Below are positions 6,131 through 8,653 of a DNA stretch of 8,653 nt, piece after piece. Under the pieces are notes generated by a model that worked only from the letters and a program-made list of their open reading frames with translations, did no database searches and was not told the origin of the DNA. The stretch is from Acidimicrobiales bacterium (GTDB lineage Bacteria; Actinomycetota; Acidimicrobiia; Acidimicrobiales; SHLQ01): contig JABDJW010000212.1 in assembly GCA_013002375.1 (NCBI GenBank), forward strand, positions 1-8,653, given 5' to 3'. Made by a program: the position numbers and the translations under genes. The first letter of the stretch is position 1, and every line of letters begins with the position of its first letter.

Positions 6131-6164
6131 GCAAGATCGGCCGCGAACTCCCACCAGGTCGGCC

Positions 6165-6206
6165 AGGACCCCGCCGGCGATGTGAACCGCAACGGCGGGG
6201 CGTCCT
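6165..6206 (-). terminator. GC-rich hairpin at the end of the PH-like gene
   Basis: CCCCGCCG (6169-6176) pairs with CGGCGGGG (6193-6200). After a 2-nt bulge, AGGA (6165-6168) pairs with TCCT (6203-6206), and GCG/CGC in the loop can extend the helix inward. The 5' arm on the - strand includes part of the stop codon of the PH-like gene. No T run follows, so it would be a U-tract-less stop, and it separates this gene run from the tRNA-Gly promoter. Confidence 0.5.
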
Positions 6207-6723
6207 ACGGGGCGAGCGATTCGGCGCGGGCCCGCACGACGGCCGCCAATTGCTGCGCGGTGGTGCGATCGAGAATCTGATCGAAGGTCGCCGTGAAATG
6301 GTCGTCCTGCACGACCAGCGCCGCGGTCTGATCGTCCTGCCAACCCTGCACCTGCAAGGTCGGCCCGAACACGAACTCGACCACATCGGCGCGCCACTGT
6401 CGTGCGTTGGCGATCAGCACGCGCTGATTGGTCGCCGCCATGGCCGCCGACTCGCCTTGGAAGCGGCCCTGCACGAGTACGTCGACCCGCTCGCCATCGG
6501 CCAGGAAGGCCGACAGCACGGCAAAGGCGGCAAACCCCTCGTCCTGGCTCTCGGTGCTGAGCTTGGCGATTGCGGCGCCGAGGCCATGAGGATCGACTTC
6601 GGCCTTCCCCTCGAGCGCCGACGGCATCGCGTCGGTAGCGACATCGTCGGTGTCGGTGGCGTCTGCGTGGTCTGGGTCTGGCGCGGGAGCGTCCATCGGT
6701 TGGGGCGCAGTCGCATCTGTCAC
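6205..6723 (-). CDS. PH-like domain protein
   Basis: This 172-residue protein has no signal peptide or membrane segment. Residues 1-40 are acidic and rich in Pro, Ala and Asp, probably disordered. Residues about 46-75 look helical. Residues 78-150 form a series of short beta strands (VDVLVQGRF, AMAATNQRVLIAN, VVEFVFGPTLQVQGW, TAALVVQDD, FTATFDQI) followed by a C-terminal helix DRTTAQQLAAVVRARA. This layout, and the phrase TNQRVLIAN in particular, matches bacterial PH-like (bPH/YokE-type) domains; the fold call comes from pattern, not a search. Bacterial versions have varied or unknown ligands. The start is GTG at 6723, backed by AGGAGA 7 nt upstream. It is the last gene of the - strand run, 63 bp after the 83-residue protein, and ends in a GC-rich hairpin. 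Biological role unknown. Confidence 0.75.
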   Translation of the reverse strand: MTDATAPQPMDAPAPDPDHADATDTDDVATDAMPSALEGKAEVDPHGLGAAIAKLSTESQDEGFAAFAVLSAFLADGERVDVLVQGRFQGESAAMAATNQRVLIANARQWRADVVEFVFGPTLQVQGWQDDQTAALVVQDDHFTATFDQILDRTTAQQLAAVVRARAESLAP

Positions 6724-6730
6724 GGTTGAG

Positions 6731-6736
6731 TCTCCT
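6731..6736 (-). promoter_or_regulatory. Shine-Dalgarno (AGGAGA) deciding a GTG start
   Basis: AGGAGA on the - strand ends 7 nt before GTG 6723, a near-ideal match and spacing. It selects this GTG over the in-frame ATG nine codons downstream for the PH-like protein. Confidence 0.75.
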
Positions 6737-6786
6737 GCAACCAGGGGGAAGTGGCCAACAGCCTAGGCGACGGGCGAATCGGTTCT

Positions 6787-7038
6787 CTACTCTGCTTCCG
6801 GCGCTTCCGATGTTTGGGCCCCGGGAGGTCGCAGGTCGATCCGCAGCACCAGAAACCCGTCCTCGATCGTCGCGTCGGCGTCACCGATCATCGCGAAGTC
6901 CTGGAAGTCGGTCTGCGCCTGCTCGATGAACAGCGTGCGCTCATCGCCACCGACCGGCGGAAGCGGACGGTTCCGCACGGCGCGAGCCCGTTCGCGATAG
7001 CGCTCGATCATGGCCTCGATGTCGAGTCCCTCGGTCAT
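6787..7038 (-). CDS. Conserved-looking small protein of unknown function
   Basis: This 83-residue soluble protein is not recognised with confidence. It begins with an amphipathic, Arg-rich helix (IEAMIERYRERARAVRNR, 7-24), then PLPPVGGDERTLFIEQAQTD, then DFAMIGDADATIEDGFLVLR, probably two or more beta strands, and ends in a Pro/Glu-rich tail. The ATG at 7038 has AAGGGG 8 nt upstream (7047-7052), a credible ribosome binding site, and the composition is balanced rather than shadow-like, so I treat it as real. It lies 30 bp downstream of the sulfotransferase gene and upstream of the PH-like gene, suggesting one transcript. The Arg-rich helix could bind nucleic acid or a partner protein, but nothing proves this. 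Confidence 0.72.
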   Translation of the reverse strand: MTEGLDIEAMIERYRERARAVRNRPLPPVGGDERTLFIEQAQTDFQDFAMIGDADATIEDGFLVLRIDLRPPGAQTSEAPEAE

Positions 7039-7068
7039 ACCGGTCGCCCCTTTCGTTCGTCGCCGACC

Positions 7069-7947
7069 TTACCGGGCGGGCCAGTCATCGACGGATTCGT
7101 AGCCCAGATCGAGCAGCAACTTCTGCCAACGACCATCGGCCGCTTCGATGAAGTGTTGGGCAAGCTCCGGAGTGAACGTGTCCCGCCAGCCGCCGGCCGT
7201 GCCGCTGCGGTAGAACGACGACGCTTCCTCGTCGCCCTGCTGACGGCCGCCGCTCAGGCGGGCGAAGGAGTTGGCCTCGACCGCGGCGTGCACCGCCGCG
7301 GCATCGACCTCTGCGCCCAGTTCGCAGTGGTCGACCACCCGTTGCAGCTCGCGTTCGGCCGACTCCAAGAGATCCTCGTAGCGCACCAGTACTGCGTGCG
7401 CATAAGCGGTCCAGGCCTCATAGAGCTCGAGGTCGAAGAACGCCTTGTCCAGCAACACATGGGCTCGCTCGACCGTCGAGAGTGGAACGAGCTCGTGCCA
7501 TTCGCCGAACTCGTCGGCCATGTTGGCCAGGTAGTGCGCGGACGACAGGAGGGCATCGCGGGGGTCGCGCACCATGGTGAGGAAGCGCACGGAATCGGGC
7601 ACCGCCCACGTCGGCGGTTGCGCGTGACTCTTGTACAGGCGGCTCGTCCGGCCCTCGGCCAGGAACGTGTCAACCCCCGGCGCCGCGAGGTCGACCAGGG
7701 AGTTGAAGCCTCGATACCGAAACCGCTTCGGCACGATTGGCGAACGGTGCAGGTGCAACGACCGGATGAGCTTGACCATCCAGGTCGAACCGACCTTGTG
7801 CGGCGTCGCCACCACCAGCGTCTGCGGCGGCAAGGCTGACGATCGGCGGCGGGCCAGGACCCGAGCCTCGGTGCGGGCGTACCGCACCGCCCGCTCGGCC
7901 TGGCTGGTCAGCCGGCCGAGATCGGGCAGGTTGGAACGTGCGGGCAT
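7069..7947 (-). CDS. Sulfotransferase domain protein (PAPS-dependent)
   Basis: This 292-residue, probably cytoplasmic protein is predicted to move a sulfuryl group from PAPS to an acceptor hydroxyl or amine. TPHKVGSTW (48-56) fits the 5'-phosphosulfate loop (family TYPKSGTTW) with Lys51. LYKSHAQP (104-111) carries Lys106 and the likely catalytic His108. VRDPRDALLSSAHY (126-139) is the 3'-phosphate-binding motif with Arg127 and Ser135/136. RYEDLL (189-194) and RSGTAGGWRDTFT (247-259), the counterpart of the RKGxxGDWKNxFT signature, complete the set. All key positions are filled and the length matches cytosolic-type sulfotransferases. The acceptor may be a lipid, glycan or small molecule. ATG 7947 lacks a clear Shine-Dalgarno; it lies 25 bp after the anchored-protein gene, so coupled translation is possible. 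GTG at codon 21 is an alternative start. Confidence 0.88.
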   Translation of the reverse strand: MPARSNLPDLGRLTSQAERAVRYARTEARVLARRRSSALPPQTLVVATPHKVGSTWMVKLIRSLHLHRSPIVPKRFRYRGFNSLVDLAAPGVDTFLAEGRTSRLYKSHAQPPTWAVPDSVRFLTMVRDPRDALLSSAHYLANMADEFGEWHELVPLSTVERAHVLLDKAFFDLELYEAWTAYAHAVLVRYEDLLESAERELQRVVDHCELGAEVDAAAVHAAVEANSFARLSGGRQQGDEEASSFYRSGTAGGWRDTFTPELAQHFIEAADGRWQKLLLDLGYESVDDWPAR

Positions 7948-7954
7948 GGGCCCA

Positions 7955-7986
7955 GTTTACGGGTTGGGCGGTTTACGGCTTGGCCG
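7955..7986. repeat. 16-bp imperfect tandem duplication over a stop codon
   Basis: GTTTACGGGTTGGGCG (7955-7970) is followed at once by GTTTACGGCTTGGCCG (7971-7986), identical at 14 of 16 positions. The right-hand copy carries the TAA stop of the anchored protein (7973-7975); the left-hand copy fills most of the 25-bp spacer before the sulfotransferase ATG. Confidence 0.8.
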
Positions 7987-8653
7987 CTTTCCACAAGAAC
8001 ATCAAACCGGCCAGCGCCAGCATGGCCGCAGCGGCCAACGCGGTGTTGCGGTAGAGGCGATCGGTCGTGCCCAGATCCTGCTCGGCGATCGAGCGATCGA
8101 CCCCCGGGCTACTGATGGAGGCCGAAGCGGCGTCGATCGGCTGAGCAACCGCTGCTGCGGCGCCTTCGACCCCGGTGGCATCGTCGGTGCCATCGACACC
8201 GGCCCCATTGTCGGCGGCCAGGCCCAGGACCCGCACCCCGGCGACGGTACCCGCATCGCTGCGGGCCACGTCCTCGGCGACCAGGCGCTCGTCGATGGCA
8301 TCGGCCGACCGTTCCGCCGGGGTGCGATCATCGGTAGCGTCGAAGGCAAGACCCTTCAGGAACATGTCGGCGACGAAACCGAGGTTGAGGCGATCGGCCT
8401 GGCGGGAAAGCCCCGGGCCGGGGGCGGCCGGGCTGGCCGGGGTCGCAGCCGCCGGAGCCGGGCCGGCGCTCGACTCGGTGGTCGACTCCGGTGAGGGCTC
8501 GCCCGTCTTGTCGCCATCGGGCAGCGGAAGGGGCATGTTCACCCGATCGGGGAAGTCCGGCGACTGGGTGCGATCCGCGCCGCCGCCGAGTGCCGGCAAC
8601 ACTGGCGCCGACTGCGCCGGGGCCGGAGCAGGTGCCGGAGCCGGGGCCGGAGC
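7973..8653 (-). CDS. Ala/Pro-rich protein with C-terminal membrane anchor (5' partial)
   Basis: The frame is open to the right edge of the window, so the start is outside; 226 residues are visible. A GTG at 8602 is in frame, but the upstream codons continue smoothly as an (Ala-Pro) run, so I take the gene as truncated by the window. Visible order: (AP)6A, a stretch rich in Pro, Gly, Ala, Ser and Thr (about 20-85), a more ordered Asp/Ala-rich region including ADRLNLGFVADMFLKGLAF, then a hydrophobic helix TALAAAAMLALAGLMFLW 6-23 residues from the end and the short basic tail KAAKP. The tail suggests a membrane anchor with the long part outside, the Pro/Ala stretch spanning the cell wall; a tail-anchored cytoplasmic protein is the alternative. 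I recognise no domain. It directly precedes the sulfotransferase gene. Confidence 0.68.
   Translation of the reverse strand, partial: APAPAPAPAPAPAQSAPVLPALGGGADRTQSPDFPDRVNMPLPLPDGDKTGEPSPESTTESSAGPAPAAATPASPAAPGPGLSRQADRLNLGFVADMFLKGLAFDATDDRTPAERSADAIDERLVAEDVARSDAGTVAGVRVLGLAADNGAGVDGTDDATGVEGAAAAVAQPIDAASASISSPGVDRSIAEQDLGTTDRLYRNTALAAAAMLALAGLMFLWKAAKP
8615..8653 (-). repeat. Hexanucleotide (Ala-Pro) coding repeat
   Basis: Thirteen codons alternate Ala and Pro, built from degenerate copies of GCYCCG on the - strand, and the array runs off the window edge. It forms a stiff, extended linker in the anchored protein. Copy number can change by slippage at such repeats. Confidence 0.75.

Noticed and set aside
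6751..7839. A 362-codon + strand frame opposite the sulfotransferase and the small protein
   Set aside because: The - strand frames carry sulfotransferase motifs and good ribosome binding sites; this one has none.
7631..8494. A 287-codon + strand frame opposite the anchored protein
   Set aside because: Arg/Gly-rich shadow ending in low-complexity sequence; the - strand frame has a clear terminal membrane helix and stop.

Overview
The window is GC-rich, gene-dense bacterial DNA in which G/C-ending codons dominate, so long antisense open frames are common. A Calx-beta-containing subtilase, an RCC1-repeat protein, crotonases of actinobacterial type and a proline/alanine-rich anchored protein together suggest a high-GC actinomycete, possibly a relative of the Acidimicrobiia/Ilumatobacter group. 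That placement is inference; no marker gene proves it. I see no phage genes, insertion sequence, CRISPR array or origin.

Layout. Positions 1-120 hold the last 39 codons of an RCC1-repeat (beta-propeller) gene on the + strand. A strong hairpin and a tRNA-Cys(GCA) gene on the - strand follow. Next comes a + strand pair joined by an ATGA stop/start overlap: a small alpha/beta hydrolase (311-1024) and a crotonase-family protein (1021-1791) that lacks one of the two catalytic glutamates. Facing it across a short hairpin is a - strand pair, gcvT (aminomethyltransferase, 2628-3722) followed by a second crotonase with both glutamates (1836-2600). A 113-bp divergent spacer separates gcvT from a large secreted subtilisin-like protease (3836-5995) with an I9-like propeptide, S8 catalytic domain, PPC-like domain and terminal Calx-beta domain. 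A tRNA-Gly(GCC) gene on the - strand follows.

The remaining third (6205-8653) is a same-strand (-) run read from right to left: a surface protein with an Ala-Pro stretch and a C-terminal membrane anchor (its 5' end lies outside the window), a PAPS-type sulfotransferase, an unrecognised 83-residue protein and a PH-like domain protein.

How the genes may work together. The hydrolase, two crotonases and GcvT fit acyl-CoA and one-carbon metabolism, but no complete pathway is visible: there is no thiolase, acyl-CoA dehydrogenase, gcvH or gcvP here. The subtilase is a stand-alone exported enzyme. The sulfotransferase cluster is the least explained part and the best candidate for an undescribed function, although its members are linked here only by orientation and spacing. 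Both tRNA genes carry the same GCTACGATC element just upstream. No gene-free stretch exceeds 300 bases.
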